A stretch of 45,642 nucleotides of DNA from Pedobacter sp. UBA4863 (GCF_002399615.1 NZ_DHDZ01000041.1:7880-53521); one strand, 5' to 3'; positions 1 to 8,458 are shown, counted from the first letter of the stretch. Notes: generated by a model not told the origin, from the sequence alone. Numbers and translations are program-made.

Positions 1-68
1 TTGATAATGCACTACGGGTTAAATAACCTATTTAGGCTGTTGTTTTATTGGCTATATCCCATTTAGGG

Positions 69-99
69 TTGGGGGGTTACAACAATTCATTTATCTTTG
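69..99 (+). promoter_or_regulatory. Promoter of the M16 peptidase operon
   Basis: TTG at 69-71, a 20-base spacer, then TATCTTTG at 92-99. This matches the Bacteroidota primary sigma factor consensus TTG/TTTG...TAnnTTTG. The ATG at 106 is 7 bases past the box, where transcription normally begins, so the mRNA is probably leaderless. The TTG at 97-99, which would extend the reading frame by three codons, is the end of the box and should not be used as a start. Bases 1-68 hold nothing I can identify. Confidence 0.72.
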
Positions 100-105
100 T
101 CGCCT

Positions 106-1344
106 ATGGTAAATTTTAATCGTTTTACACTGGCCAATGGTTTAAAAGTTTTGGTGCATGAAGACCCAACAACCCCAATGGCAGTCTTAAATATATTGTA
201 CGATGTTGGCGCACGGGATGAAGAGGAGGGAAAGACGGGTTTTGCGCATCTTTTTGAACATTTAATGTTTGGTGGCTCCATTAACATACCAAGTTACGAT
301 GAGCCTTTGCAGCGAGTTGGTGGCGAGAACAACGCATTCACTAGTAACGATATCACTAATTATTACATTACTTTGCCAGCAACTAATATCGAAACTGCTT
401 TTTGGCTAGAAAGTGATAGGATGTTGAGCTTGGCTTTTTCTGAAAACAGCCTAGAAACGCAACGAAATGTAGTTTGTGAAGAGTTTAAGCAACGTTATTT
501 AAACCAGCCTTATGGCGATGTTTGGTTAAAATTACGCCCCTTGGCTTACCAGAAACATCCGTACCGCTGGGCAACTATTGGACAAGATTTGGCGCAGATA
601 GAAAATGCAAAAATGGAAGATGTGAAAGCGTTTTTCAAGAAGCATTACAGCCCGAAAAATGCAATTTTGGTAGTAGGTGGAAGCGTAAAAACAGCAGAAG
701 TAAAAGAACTTGCCGAAAAATGGTTTGGCCCAATTCCGCCAGGAGAAAAATATATAAGAAACTTACCTTCAGAGCCTGAACAAACCACCGCAAGGAGCTT
801 AACGGTAAATGCTGATGTGCCTTTGAACGCAATTTACATGGCGTTTAAAATGCCAGCAAGGTTAGCTGCGAGCTACCAAACTTTCGATCTGTTATCTGAT
901 ATTTTATCGCAAGGCCAATCTTCTCGTTTATATAACAGTTTGCTAAAAGAGCAGAAATTGTTTAGCGATATTAATGCCTATATCACCAGCAGTTTAGATG
1001 AAGGTTTGTTTATTGTAGAGGGTAAATTGGTAGAAGGAGTAACCATGGAAGATGCTGAAAGTGCCATTTGGAAAGAACTTGATAAGGTAGCTGCCGAATT
1101 AGTAAGCGAAAACGAGCTAACGAAAGTAAAAAACAAATCAGAATCGATTATGGTATTTACCGAAATGAGTTTGTTGGATAAAGCCATGAATTTAGCTTAT
1201 TATGAACTTTTGGGCGACGCAACTTTGTTGAATGTAGAACTTGACAAGTATTTGAGTATCACTGCCGAGCAAATCCAAAAAGCGGCACAAGCTACTTTTA
1301 AGAAAGAAAAATCATCCACCTTATATTACTTAGCCAATGCTTAA
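106..1344 (+). CDS. M16 family zinc peptidase, catalytic subunit
   Basis: Insulinase/pitrilysin (M16) metallopeptidase of 412 residues, the half-length bacterial form that works as a pair with a second subunit. The inverted zinc motif HLFEH is at residues 48-52, and the downstream Glu ligand lies in NVVCEEF near residue 125, at the usual spacing of about 74. No signal peptide is visible, so it may be cytoplasmic or periplasmic by another route. I chose the ATG at 106 over a TTG at 97 because that TTG lies inside the -7 promoter box. It overlaps the next gene, another M16 protein, by 8 bases, so the two are probably translationally coupled and form a heterodimer. The substrate is unknown; M16 pairs usually degrade peptides. 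Confidence 0.93.
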   Translation: MVNFNRFTLANGLKVLVHEDPTTPMAVLNILYDVGARDEEEGKTGFAHLFEHLMFGGSINIPSYDEPLQRVGGENNAFTSNDITNYYITLPATNIETAFWLESDRMLSLAFSENSLETQRNVVCEEFKQRYLNQPYGDVWLKLRPLAYQKHPYRWATIGQDLAQIENAKMEDVKAFFKKHYSPKNAILVVGGSVKTAEVKELAEKWFGPIPPGEKYIRNLPSEPEQTTARSLTVNADVPLNAIYMAFKMPARLAASYQTFDLLSDILSQGQSSRLYNSLLKEQKLFSDINAYITSSLDEGLFIVEGKLVEGVTMEDAESAIWKELDKVAAELVSENELTKVKNKSESIMVFTEMSLLDKAMNLAYYELLGDATLLNVELDKYLSITAEQIQKAAQATFKKEKSSTLYYLANA

Positions 1345-2611
1345 CAGAACAGTTGCTCCTGCCTTTAAGCAGGTAAATGAGATCAATTTTATTAAACCCA
1401 TAGTAAAACAGTTAAAAAATGGCTTGCCGGTGTACGTTGTTAATGCTGGCGAACAAGAATTGGTGCGTATCGAGTTTATCTTCGAAAACGTAAATTGGGA
1501 TGCACAAAAACCATTACAAGCTATTGCAGTAAATGGTTTAATCAATAGTGGAACAAAACACTTAACAGCTAAGGAAATTGCCGAAAAAGTAGATTATTAC
1601 GGGGCTTTTTTGCAAACAGAATACAATGCCGATTTTACAACTATTACACTCTATTCGTTAACTAAACACCTGCCATCGGTGTTGCCAATTTTGTGGTCGG
1701 TTTTAAACGAAAGTACCTTCCCTCAGCACGAGTTAGCTATTTACCAGCAAAATCAAAAGCAAAAATTGCAGGTGAGCCTTCAAAAAAACGATTTTTTAGC
1801 ACGTAAAAATTTTGCTAACGCTATTTTTGGTCAAACGCCGTATGGTTCCGATATCAGTTTAACAGACTACGACCAGTTAAAGCAAGACGATTTGGTTGCT
1901 TATTTTCGGTCGGCTTTTCAAGTTCAAAACTGTACAGTTATTATAGCAGGCAAGTTTTTAGCTAAAGATTTTGAAGTATTAGATACTGTTTTTGGCGGCA
2001 ATTGGCAAAATACAGCACCAGCATCTAAAAACCATTTCCAATTTGAGGCGCCAGCAGGTAGAGATTTATACATCGAAAAGCCAGAGGCATTACAGTCGGC
2101 AATTAGAATGGGTAATTTAAGTATCAACCGTACGCATGCAGATTTTCCTTCGTTGCAAATTCTTAACTGTGTTTTGGGTGGTTATTTCGGTTCTCGCTTA
2201 ATGGCAAACATTAGAGAAGAAAAAGGCTATACTTACGGTATTGGTTCTGGAATTGCTTCGTTAAAGCATGCAGGTTATTTCTTTTTAGCTACCGAAGTAG
2301 GGGTTGATGTTTGTGCAAGCGCCCTAACAGAAATAGAGAAAGAAATTAATATTTTAAGAAGCGATTTAATAACTGACGAAGAACTTGGCTTGGTTCGTAA
2401 TTATATGTTAGGCTCGCTTTTGGGCAGTTTAGAGAATACTTTCTCCCATGCCGATAAATTTAAGAATATCCATTTTGCAGGTTTAGATTATAGTTATTAC
2501 GATAATTATATCCATACCGTTAAAAATATTACCGCAGAGCGATTAAAAGCCGTTGCAAACCAATACCTAGATTGTAATGCCATGACTAGGGTAGTGGTTG
2601 GCAAGAAGTAA
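1337..2611 (+). CDS. M16 family peptidase-like protein, non-catalytic subunit
   Basis: A 424-residue M16-fold protein starting inside the end of the catalytic M16 gene. It has no HxxEH motif where the first subunit has one. It does keep the C-terminal-domain signature around NIREEKGYTYGIG, with the Arg/Tyr pair that in M16 heterodimers binds substrate in the partner's active site. This is the alpha/beta arrangement known from mitochondrial processing peptidase and from bacterial M16 pairs. The 8-base overlap and the terminator just after the stop make a two-gene operon. The role as substrate-binding partner is inferred from the family. Confidence 0.92.
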   Translation: MLNRTVAPAFKQVNEINFIKPIVKQLKNGLPVYVVNAGEQELVRIEFIFENVNWDAQKPLQAIAVNGLINSGTKHLTAKEIAEKVDYYGAFLQTEYNADFTTITLYSLTKHLPSVLPILWSVLNESTFPQHELAIYQQNQKQKLQVSLQKNDFLARKNFANAIFGQTPYGSDISLTDYDQLKQDDLVAYFRSAFQVQNCTVIIAGKFLAKDFEVLDTVFGGNWQNTAPASKNHFQFEAPAGRDLYIEKPEALQSAIRMGNLSINRTHADFPSLQILNCVLGGYFGSRLMANIREEKGYTYGIGSGIASLKHAGYFFLATEVGVDVCASALTEIEKEINILRSDLITDEELGLVRNYMLGSLLGSLENTFSHADKFKNIHFAGLDYSYYDNYIHTVKNITAERLKAVANQYLDCNAMTRVVVGKK

Positions 2612-2632
2612 CCTTTGCAATACATTAAATTT

Positions 2633-2668
2633 AAACCGACATTAAAATAAATAGTGTCGGTTTTTTTT
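2633..2668 (+). terminator. Rho-independent terminator of the M16 operon
   Basis: The 9-bp stem AAACCGACA/TGTCGGTTT (2633-2641 with 2655-2663) with a 13-base loop runs directly into eight T residues (2661-2668). It begins 22 bases after the second M16 gene's stop. Confidence 0.85.
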
Positions 2669-2749
2669 GCGCTTTATAGAGGTATGTGGTAGGGTTATTC
2701 AAATTAAATAGAAATGATTTTAAATATATCGAAAGTAAAATGTAAAATA

Positions 2750-2781
2750 TTGTAAACATTTCGAAAACTATATTATTTTTG
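2750..2781 (+). promoter_or_regulatory. Promoter of the secreted propeller-like gene
   Basis: TTG at 2750-2752, a 21-base spacer, then TATTTTTG at 2774-2781, a full match to TAnnTTTG. The ATG at 2812 is 31 bases downstream, leaving a leader of roughly 24 bases. Confidence 0.65.
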
Positions 2782-2811
2782 ACTAATACTTATCGGAATA
2801 ATTGAACCAAA

Positions 2812-3963
2812 ATGAAAAAGACCTTATTGCTGCCTTTATTTTTATTGCTAATTAATTTTTTTGCCTTAGCTCAAAAAACCGACCTGAGTAAGTTGCCAAA
2901 TTCTTTTTATTCTGGCAAGCAGGGTAAAATGCACATTCAGGGCGTGGCTGTAGATCACGCTAATGGTTTTGTCTATCTCTCGTTTACCAATAAATTACTT
3001 AAAATGGATTTTAGTGGAAAGCTTTTAGGTAGCGTTACCGGGTTTGTAGGACATTTGGGCGATTTAGATTTTGATGCAGAAACGGGTAGAATTTATGGCT
3101 CGCTAGAATATAAAAACGATGCCATTGGCAAAGGTATTAACAAACATTTAGGTGTTACAGATAGGGTAGAAGTAGGTTTTTACGTAGCTATTTTCGATAC
3201 GAAACGTATTAACAAAATAGACATGGACGCTGAGAAAGAAGATTTATTGCGTACCGTTTATATTAAAGAAGCAGTGGTTGATTATTTAGCAAAAGTTAAA
3301 GTTGGCGAAAAAGAAGTAGAACATCGTTTTGCTTGTTCTGGAATTGATGGTGTGGCCATAGCGCCATCGGTAGATAACCCCAAAGATGGTAAAAAATACC
3401 TATACGTAGCCTATGGTGTGTATGGCGATACTACTAGAAACGATAACGATAACCAAGTAATTTTACAATACGATTTAACTAATTGGGATAAATTGGCAGC
3501 ACCTTTGTCGCAAGAAAAGTTGCATCAATCTGGACCAAGCAAACCCACGCAAAAATACTTTGTGTACACAGGAAACAGTCGGTATGGTGTTCAAAACTTG
3601 GCCTACGATGCACATTCTGGACATTTTTTTGCTGCGGTATATCGTGGTTCAAAATCACAATTTCCAAATTACGATTTGTTTGTAATTGATGGCAAAACCA
3701 AATCTAAAAGCGGTTTTGCTATTGTTAATAATAAAAAGGTAAAAGTAAAAACCCTATCCTTATTAAATGCTGGGCCAAAAGACGAAAAATCTGGGATAAA
3801 TGGTTGGAGGTTTAAATGGGGCGCTACAGGTTTATGCCCACTGGGCGATGGCTATTTCTATATTTCCCATAACGGAAAATCTAAAGACGGCCAACAAGAG
3901 GCTACCATTTATAAGTACAAATGGGTAGGTAGCAAGCAAGAAGCTTTTGTAATGGTGAAATAA
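2812..3963 (+). CDS. Secreted protein, probably beta-propeller fold, function unknown
   Basis: A 383-residue protein with a clear Sec signal peptide (MKKTLLLPLFLLLINFFALA, cleavage after ALA). The mature part has repeated short strands such as GVAVDHANGFVYLSF, LGDLDFDAETGRIYGS and NLAYDAHSGHFFAAV, in which a hydrophobic strand is followed by an Asp/Gly turn and another strand. This pattern is typical of NHL or WD-like propellers. I see no catalytic signature and cannot assign a family. It has its own promoter, stands alone, and is convergent with the metallophosphoesterase gene. Two Cys residues are present in the mature part. Periplasmic or extracellular location is well supported; a binding or enzymatic role is not. 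Confidence 0.85.
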   Translation: MKKTLLLPLFLLLINFFALAQKTDLSKLPNSFYSGKQGKMHIQGVAVDHANGFVYLSFTNKLLKMDFSGKLLGSVTGFVGHLGDLDFDAETGRIYGSLEYKNDAIGKGINKHLGVTDRVEVGFYVAIFDTKRINKIDMDAEKEDLLRTVYIKEAVVDYLAKVKVGEKEVEHRFACSGIDGVAIAPSVDNPKDGKKYLYVAYGVYGDTTRNDNDNQVILQYDLTNWDKLAAPLSQEKLHQSGPSKPTQKYFVYTGNSRYGVQNLAYDAHSGHFFAAVYRGSKSQFPNYDLFVIDGKTKSKSGFAIVNNKKVKVKTLSLLNAGPKDEKSGINGWRFKWGATGLCPLGDGYFYISHNGKSKDGQQEATIYKYKWVGSKQEAFVMVK

Positions 3964-4106
3964 GAAACGGTTTAAAATAGAATACAGATTTTTTTGACGT
4001 CTTTAACAAAAACAGCTTTGAGCTGATAAACGGAAGTCCCCGTTGTTTATGAATTTTTCTTTGAACCAAATTTAAACAGTTTCTAACAGGTTACAAATGT
4101 GTTGAT

Positions 4107-4136
4107 AAATGCCGCTGGTTGTAACTAACGGCATTT
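4107..4136. terminator. Possible bidirectional hairpin between convergent genes
   Basis: AAATGCCG (4107-4114) and CGGCATTT (4129-4136) form an 8-bp stem with a 14-base loop, just past the stop of the minus-strand metallophosphoesterase gene. T-runs after the stem are short on both strands, so termination is likely but not certain. A second imperfect hairpin lies at about 4026-4051. Confidence 0.5.
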
Positions 4137-4142
4137 TAGGCT

Positions 4143-5972
4143 TTAATTTGCTTTCAAAACTGCAACCTTTCCATCCATAGTACTTACCAATAAAGTGTTT
4201 TCATCAATTACTTTAAAAGTATTTACCATAGAGTTATCTATTTTATGCACCCACAATGTTTTTTGTTCTTTTGGGCTAATGCAATAAATAGTTCCGTTTT
4301 TGGTGCCGAAAAATAGTTTGCCGTTTAGTTCTATCAAATCTGATGGCGTATGTTCGTAGCCATAGCCCACATTTAGTTTTAAGGCTAGCCCCTCATCGGT
4401 ACGGGTAGTTTTATAAGCAACTATCTCGTCTTGCATGGTTTTGCCATAAACTAAGGTGCTATCTGCAGACAGACCAATAGATTCGCGAACCTTTGCCTCA
4501 TTATTACGCCACAAGGTTTGCCCAGTTGTAGCGTCTATTGCTGTTAGTACTCGGTCTGGGGCAGCTATGTAAATGGTGTTGTTTACTGCTACTGGTGTAG
4601 CCATTGCTGGCGAGAACATTCTGTTAGCACTGCCGTTATTCCATTTCCATACTAACGAACCGGTATGTATGTTTAAGGCGTATAAATGACGGCCCCACGA
4701 ACCGAAAATAATCTTGTCCTGATAAATTAAAGGTTTGCCCACAATACTGCCCTCAACATCTGTAAAACTCCACTTTTGCTTGCCTGTTTTAACATCTAGT
4801 GCTTTAAAAGTATGATCGCTGGCACCAATAAAAACCGTGCTAGCGTGAACTACTGGCGTACCTAATACCGATTTTTGTGCAGTGGCTTTCCAAGCTAATT
4901 TTCCGTTAGCTAAGGTTAGTGCATATACATTGCCATCGCCCGAACCGAAAATAACCAAGCCGTGGTTAATTACTGCCGATGAATAGATTGCACCTTGGGT
5001 TTGATAAGACCAAACACGTTTGCCAGTTTTTCTATTTAAAGCCTCAATTAAACCAATGCTGTTACCGAAAACAACCAGGTTTTTATCATAAGCTGGTGTA
5101 TTTACTACATTGGCACTCGAGTGGTAAGTCCAAACTGCCTTTACATTATTGTATTTCTGGTTGATGGTAAAATCAGGTCTTTCGTATGTTTGGGTGTCGC
5201 TAACAAAAGTTTTTAAAGCAATTTTTCGCCAAGTAGGCAAAAGCTGTTGGGCAGGTTTTTTGGTAGCGAAATAAACAGTGTCTTTCATCATGTTCACAAT
5301 GTTGTAGCCACCAATGCTGTCTTTTGCCCTGAGGTTAGAACGCCCCATGGTAGCGGGAATACCTTCAAAATTGTATGCTTTGTTTTGGTGCCCGTGTCCG
5401 CAAATGGCGTACTGGATATTCTTTTTCTTTAGCCTGTCGGTAACTTCATACCAGTTGTCTAGGCTGTTATCAATAGGATAGTGGTTAATGAAAACTACAG
5501 GCATGTTTTTCGGTGTTTTTTTTAACAAACTATCTAGCCAAACCGTAGCATCTCTTGGAATATGCCCATCACTCATGCGTACATAAGGCCCCGAGGCACA
5601 AGCTATAAAGCGGAAACCATTATGATCGAAAGTGAATTTATCATAACCAAATTCTTTAATAAAAGAAACTCCGCCCGATTCTGACCAGCCAGTATCATGA
5701 TTGCCTGGAATAACATAGCATTTTTTGTTTAAGCCAGAGAGGATTTCCTTGGCCAATTTCAGTTCTTCATTGGTGCCCATTTCGGTAATGTCGCCAGTAA
5801 CCAATACAAAATCAATATCATTCTGGGTGTTGATGTCGGCTACTGTTCTGCGCAAATCTTCTTCGCCGGTAGCTGTGCCAACATGGGTGTCGGTTACAAA
5901 GGCATATTTAAAATTTTGTGCGTAAGCGAAATTGGCAATCAATAATAAGACTGCGATAAACAAATTTTTCAT
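4143..5972 (-). CDS. Secreted metallophosphoesterase fused to a PQQ-type beta-propeller
   Basis: A 609-residue protein with a Sec signal peptide ending AYA-Q at residues 17-20. Residues 22-200 are a calcineurin-like metallophosphoesterase with the full set of metal ligands: DTH (28-30), GD (60-61), GNHD (90-93), NHYP (His164) and GHGH (192-195). Residues about 280-605 carry repeated units with the pattern G-x-x-x-A-[LI]-x-x-x-T-G-x-x-x-W, for example ALNRKTGKRVWSY, ALDVKTGKQKWSF and AIDATTGQTLWRN. These are PQQ/BamB-like propeller blades. The substrate is unknown; family members hydrolyse phosphomono- or diesters, and the propeller may bind substrate or partner. It is monocistronic on the minus strand. 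The architecture is certain; the role is open. Confidence 0.9.
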   Translation of the reverse strand: MKNLFIAVLLLIANFAYAQNFKYAFVTDTHVGTATGEEDLRRTVADINTQNDIDFVLVTGDITEMGTNEELKLAKEILSGLNKKCYVIPGNHDTGWSESGGVSFIKEFGYDKFTFDHNGFRFIACASGPYVRMSDGHIPRDATVWLDSLLKKTPKNMPVVFINHYPIDNSLDNWYEVTDRLKKKNIQYAICGHGHQNKAYNFEGIPATMGRSNLRAKDSIGGYNIVNMMKDTVYFATKKPAQQLLPTWRKIALKTFVSDTQTYERPDFTINQKYNNVKAVWTYHSSANVVNTPAYDKNLVVFGNSIGLIEALNRKTGKRVWSYQTQGAIYSSAVINHGLVIFGSGDGNVYALTLANGKLAWKATAQKSVLGTPVVHASTVFIGASDHTFKALDVKTGKQKWSFTDVEGSIVGKPLIYQDKIIFGSWGRHLYALNIHTGSLVWKWNNGSANRMFSPAMATPVAVNNTIYIAAPDRVLTAIDATTGQTLWRNNEAKVRESIGLSADSTLVYGKTMQDEIVAYKTTRTDEGLALKLNVGYGYEHTPSDLIELNGKLFFGTKNGTIYCISPKEQKTLWVHKIDNSMVNTFKVIDENTLLVSTMDGKVAVLKAN

Positions 5973-6091
5973 CTAATGGTTATTCCTAAAAGTTAGCATG
6001 AAATTAGGATAAATATTTGTTGTAAAAGAATTCTATTGATATTTTGACGTACAAGATGAGGTTTTCCATGTTGAGTTAAATTTAGGGTTGG

Positions 6092-6487
6092 TTAGTAAAT
6101 TAATTTAGGCTTTCCATTTTCGCAGGTTACAGCTTTTGGAAGAGGGGTGATGTCGCAAGTTGATACAATGCCCCATTTTTTGTTATAATTTGACTGAAGA
6201 GCAGTGTATCTTTTAACGAAATGTTCAAATTCTTCAACGGTGATACTAGAACTGTAAGCCAGATATCCGGTTGGCCCGCCACATGCTTTTGAGCCTATGG
6301 CTATAAATTTAAGTTCATAATTTGTAGTTGTTCCGCAAATGCTACTTTCTGCCAAGGTTTTGATTTTGGTATAGAGTTGTTCAAGTTGTTGCTCGTCTTT
6401 ATTCTTGCTGGTTTCTTTACTACAACCACTAATTGAAAAAGCCATGAAAAGAATTAGGCAATAATGAAAAATTTTAATCTGGTTCAT
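6092..6487 (-). CDS. Small lipoprotein, unknown function
   Basis: 131 residues with a lipoprotein signal peptide (hydrophobic LILFMAFSISG, then lipobox Cys22). The mature domain has four further Cys residues (in SSICGTT, SKACGGP, STCDITP and VTCENG), which could form two disulfides, and a conserved-looking core ELKFIAIGSKACGGPTGYL. I have seen similar short Bacteroidota lipoproteins but know no function. An 18-bp near-palindrome lies 16 bases upstream of the start, a possible operator. The neighbours (metallophosphoesterase, pyrD) do not suggest a role. Confidence 0.8.
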   Translation of the reverse strand: MNQIKIFHYCLILFMAFSISGCSKETSKNKDEQQLEQLYTKIKTLAESSICGTTTNYELKFIAIGSKACGGPTGYLAYSSSITVEEFEHFVKRYTALQSNYNKKWGIVSTCDITPLPKAVTCENGKPKLIY

Positions 6488-6502
6488 TTGATTTAGGTTT
6501 TT

Positions 6503-6520
6503 AGTTATTACGTAGTAACT
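6503..6520. promoter_or_regulatory. Near-perfect 18-bp palindrome upstream of the lipoprotein gene
   Basis: AGTTATTACGTAGTAACT is symmetric at 8 of 9 half-site positions about the central CG at 6511-6512. It lies between the lipoprotein start (6487) and a possible -7 element on the minus strand (TCTATTTG, 6541-6534, one mismatch to TAnnTTTG). With no loop it is a poor terminator, so a dimeric regulator site is more likely. Confidence 0.4.
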
Positions 6521-6676
6521 CTGTTAAACGCTACAAATAGAAAAAATAGTAATTATTGCAGCAGCTAAGCCTAATATTTGGCAATGCTAATAGCAAATTT
6601 ATTGATGTTTCTGCTCGTTGTTTTTTACGCTAAAAATTTAAACAGTTCTTGAGAAAATATAATTTTCCTTTTTTAT

Positions 6677-6684
6677 TATCTTCG
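6677..6684 (+). promoter_or_regulatory. Probable -7 element of pyrD
   Basis: TATCTTCG differs from TAnnTTTG at one position and ends 5 bases before the pyrD ATG, which would give a leaderless mRNA. I see no well-spaced -33 TTG. Confidence 0.45.
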
Positions 6685-6688
6685 CATC

Positions 6689-7717
6689 ATGTATCGTTTG
6701 GTAAAACCTATCTTTTTTAAATTCGACCCTGAAAATGTGCACCATTTTGTGGTTAAACGCCTTAAATGGTTTAACGATGTTCTTCCATTTGGAAAATCGG
6801 TGATAAGGGGCAGTTATGATGTAAGCTTTAAAGGCTTAGAGCGTGAAGTTTTCGGACTGAAGTTTAAAAATCCGGTGGGTTTGGCTGCCGGTTTCGATAA
6901 AAATGGCGAATATGTAGAAGCGTTGAGCAATTTGGGCTTCGGTTTTATAGAAGTGGGTACCGTTACGCCCTTGCCACAGCCCGGTAATGATAAACCTCGT
7001 ATGTTTCGTCTGCCAGAAGATGCGGCCTTGATTAATCGTATGGGCTTTAATAATAAGGGAGTAGATACCATGGCAGAGCGCTTACGTTTGCTAAAGGATA
7101 GGCATCCCGACATTATTGTAGGTGGAAACATAGGTAAGAACAAGAATACGCCTAACGAACATGCCGTTTCTGATTATGTTAAATGTTTTGACAGTCTATT
7201 TGATGTGGTTGATTATTTTGTGGTAAATGTAAGTTCGCCAAACACACCAGGTTTAAGAGCTTTGCAAGAAAAAGAACCATTAATGGAGCTTTTAAATACC
7301 TTGCAAAAACGGAATAGTAAAAATGATATTTCGAGGCCAATTCTATTAAAAATTGCGCCAGATTTAACCAATGAACAATTGGATGATATCATCGAAATTG
7401 TAAAAGAAACGGGTATTGCAGGGGTTATCGCTACCAATACTACCATTAGTAGAGACGGTTTGTACGCTCCCGAGAACTTAAAAGGAGAGATGGGGGGCTT
7501 AAGTGGTAAGCCATTAACCAAACGTTCTACAGAGGTAATCCGTTATCTGTCAGAAAAATCTGGCAAAGCTTTCCCTATTATTGGAGTTGGAGGGATACAT
7601 TCGGCACAAGATGCACAAGAAAAATTAGCAGCAGGAGCTTCGCTGGTACAGTTGTACACCGGCTTTATATACGAAGGTCCGGGCTTAATTAAGCGTATTT
7701 GTAAAACTTTACTTTAA
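6689..7717 (+). CDS. pyrD: Dihydroorotate dehydrogenase (quinone), class 2
   Basis: A 342-residue membrane-associated flavoenzyme that oxidises dihydroorotate to orotate with quinone in de novo pyrimidine synthesis. The N-terminal about 45 residues (MYRLVKPIFF, HHFVVKRL) form the class 2 membrane-associating helices. Core motifs are NPVGLAAGFDKNGE, GTVTPLPQPGNDKPR, NRMGFNNKG, NVSSPNTPGLR (with the class 2 catalytic Ser), LLKIAPDLT, TNTTISR, GGLSGKPL and the FMN-phosphate loop GVGGIHSAQDA...GASLVQLYTGF. Length matches the family. It is single-gene, and its stop overlaps the stop of the convergent AHSA1-like gene by four bases. Confidence 0.97.
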   Translation: MYRLVKPIFFKFDPENVHHFVVKRLKWFNDVLPFGKSVIRGSYDVSFKGLEREVFGLKFKNPVGLAAGFDKNGEYVEALSNLGFGFIEVGTVTPLPQPGNDKPRMFRLPEDAALINRMGFNNKGVDTMAERLRLLKDRHPDIIVGGNIGKNKNTPNEHAVSDYVKCFDSLFDVVDYFVVNVSSPNTPGLRALQEKEPLMELLNTLQKRNSKNDISRPILLKIAPDLTNEQLDDIIEIVKETGIAGVIATNTTISRDGLYAPENLKGEMGGLSGKPLTKRSTEVIRYLSEKSGKAFPIIGVGGIHSAQDAQEKLAAGASLVQLYTGFIYEGPGLIKRICKTLL

Positions 7718-8151
7718 TCACTTTTGCCTTCTAGGTGGTTTTTTAGGTTGGTGTGCACAATGTAATTCCAGCCTTCAATAAAGTTCTCTTTGGCGAAATC
7801 TGCCCCACCCTCAGCTAGCGTATGCACATCAGTATGTGTTAACCTTACCAAGGTTTGCTCTCCTTTGTCCATTAATTGCCAACAAACTAGCGAATTCCCA
7901 GGGTAATTGTCATAGCGCCAAGTGTGTGCAAGTTTTTCATTTTCTTTAGCTTCGGTAATTTCGCATAAATGCAAATATTGTGGTCCAGCATCAGAGCCTC
8001 CCATAAAATCGAATTTGAAACCCACTTTTGGCTCAAATTTCTCGATGTTGAAATACCATTTTTTCATTTCGGTATGAGCAGTTAAAGCACGCCATACCTT
8101 GTCTATTGGGGCGTTAAAGGTTCTTTCTACTAAAATGCTGTCTTTTTTCAT
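7714..8151 (-). CDS. SRPBCC / AHSA1-like domain protein
   Basis: 145 residues, START-like (SRPBCC) fold of the AHSA1 family. The signature is VERTFNAPIDKVWRALTAHTEMKKWYF at the start, split by family hallmarks such as FNAPIDKVW and EMKKWY, then the C-terminal helix ENFIEGWNYIVHTNLKNHL. Members bind small hydrophobic ligands or resemble the Hsp90 activator; the ligand here is unknown. I start it at the ATG at 8151. A longer frame reaches 8235, but that would begin in the T-tract of the terminator for the upstream small gene. It is convergent with pyrD, sharing four bases at the stops. Confidence 0.88.
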   Translation of the reverse strand: MKKDSILVERTFNAPIDKVWRALTAHTEMKKWYFNIEKFEPKVGFKFDFMGGSDAGPQYLHLCEITEAKENEKLAHTWRYDNYPGNSLVCWQLMDKGEQTLVRLTHTDVHTLAEGGADFAKENFIEGWNYIVHTNLKNHLEGKSD

Positions 8152-8232
8152 GCTTACAAGATTAGTTTTGCTATAACTTAACAATCCTTTATTTGTTTTG
8201 CTTGCACTATTTGGTAAGTTTTTACATATAAA

Positions 8233-8269
8233 CAAAAAAAGCCCAGAGTTTTTAAAACCCTGAGCTTTT
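8233..8269 (-). terminator. Strong minus-strand terminator after the 56-residue gene
   Basis: 12-bp stem (8258-8269 pairing with 8237-8248) with a T-tract from the A-run at 8234-8240 when read on the minus strand. Two positions pair as G-U on the minus-strand RNA but would be C-A mismatches on the plus-strand RNA, so the hairpin is made for minus-strand transcription. It lies 18 bases past the stop of the small gene. Confidence 0.85.
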
Positions 8270-8287
8270 GTTTTTCTTTGCGCTTAA

Positions 8288-8458
8288 TTACTTAGCTAAA
8301 GCAGCTAATACCGCATTGTTTTTAGCTAATTGGTCGTTTTTAGCTTGTGTAGAACGGCTGCCTAACTCTAGGTTGGTTGCCAATTTTAAAGCTTTAACTT
8401 CTAAACGAGAAACAGTTTTGTTGTATCTGTCTTTTCTTTTTAATCTAGTAACTGCCAT
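8288..8458 (-). CDS. 56-residue basic protein, conserved-looking, possibly ribosome-associated
   Basis: A short gene of 56 residues. It starts MAVTRLKRKDRYNK, is very rich in Lys/Arg in the first 26 residues, and then has an Ala/Leu/Asn helix-like tail ending LAALAK. A clean ATG, a strong terminator just after the stop, and a tRNA-Cys gene with a perfect promoter 39 bases upstream in the same direction support a real gene. I recall similar MAVTRLKRKDR proteins as conserved in Bacteroidota, but know no assigned function. The basic N-terminus resembles small ribosomal proteins, so ribosome or RNA binding is a guess. Its codons are the common, frequently used ones, as in highly expressed genes. 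Confidence 0.75.
   Translation of the reverse strand: MAVTRLKRKDRYNKTVSRLEVKALKLATNLELGSRSTQAKNDQLAKNNAVLAALAK

Noticed and set aside
97..105. TTG start three codons upstream of the M16 ATG
   Set aside because: It is the end of the TATCTTTG box; the ATG at 106 gives the family N-terminus.
522..779. 85-residue plus-strand frame inside the first M16 gene
   Set aside because: Shadow of the M16 gene, with no protein-like features.
4026..4051. Imperfect hairpin ATAAACGG...CCGTTGTTTAT
   Set aside because: Has a 3-base bulge and no T-run; noted only as a possible second terminator.
8152..8235. N-terminal extension of the AHSA1-like protein
   Set aside because: Begins in a terminator's T-tract and is unlike the family; the ATG at 8151 starts at MKKDSILVERTF.
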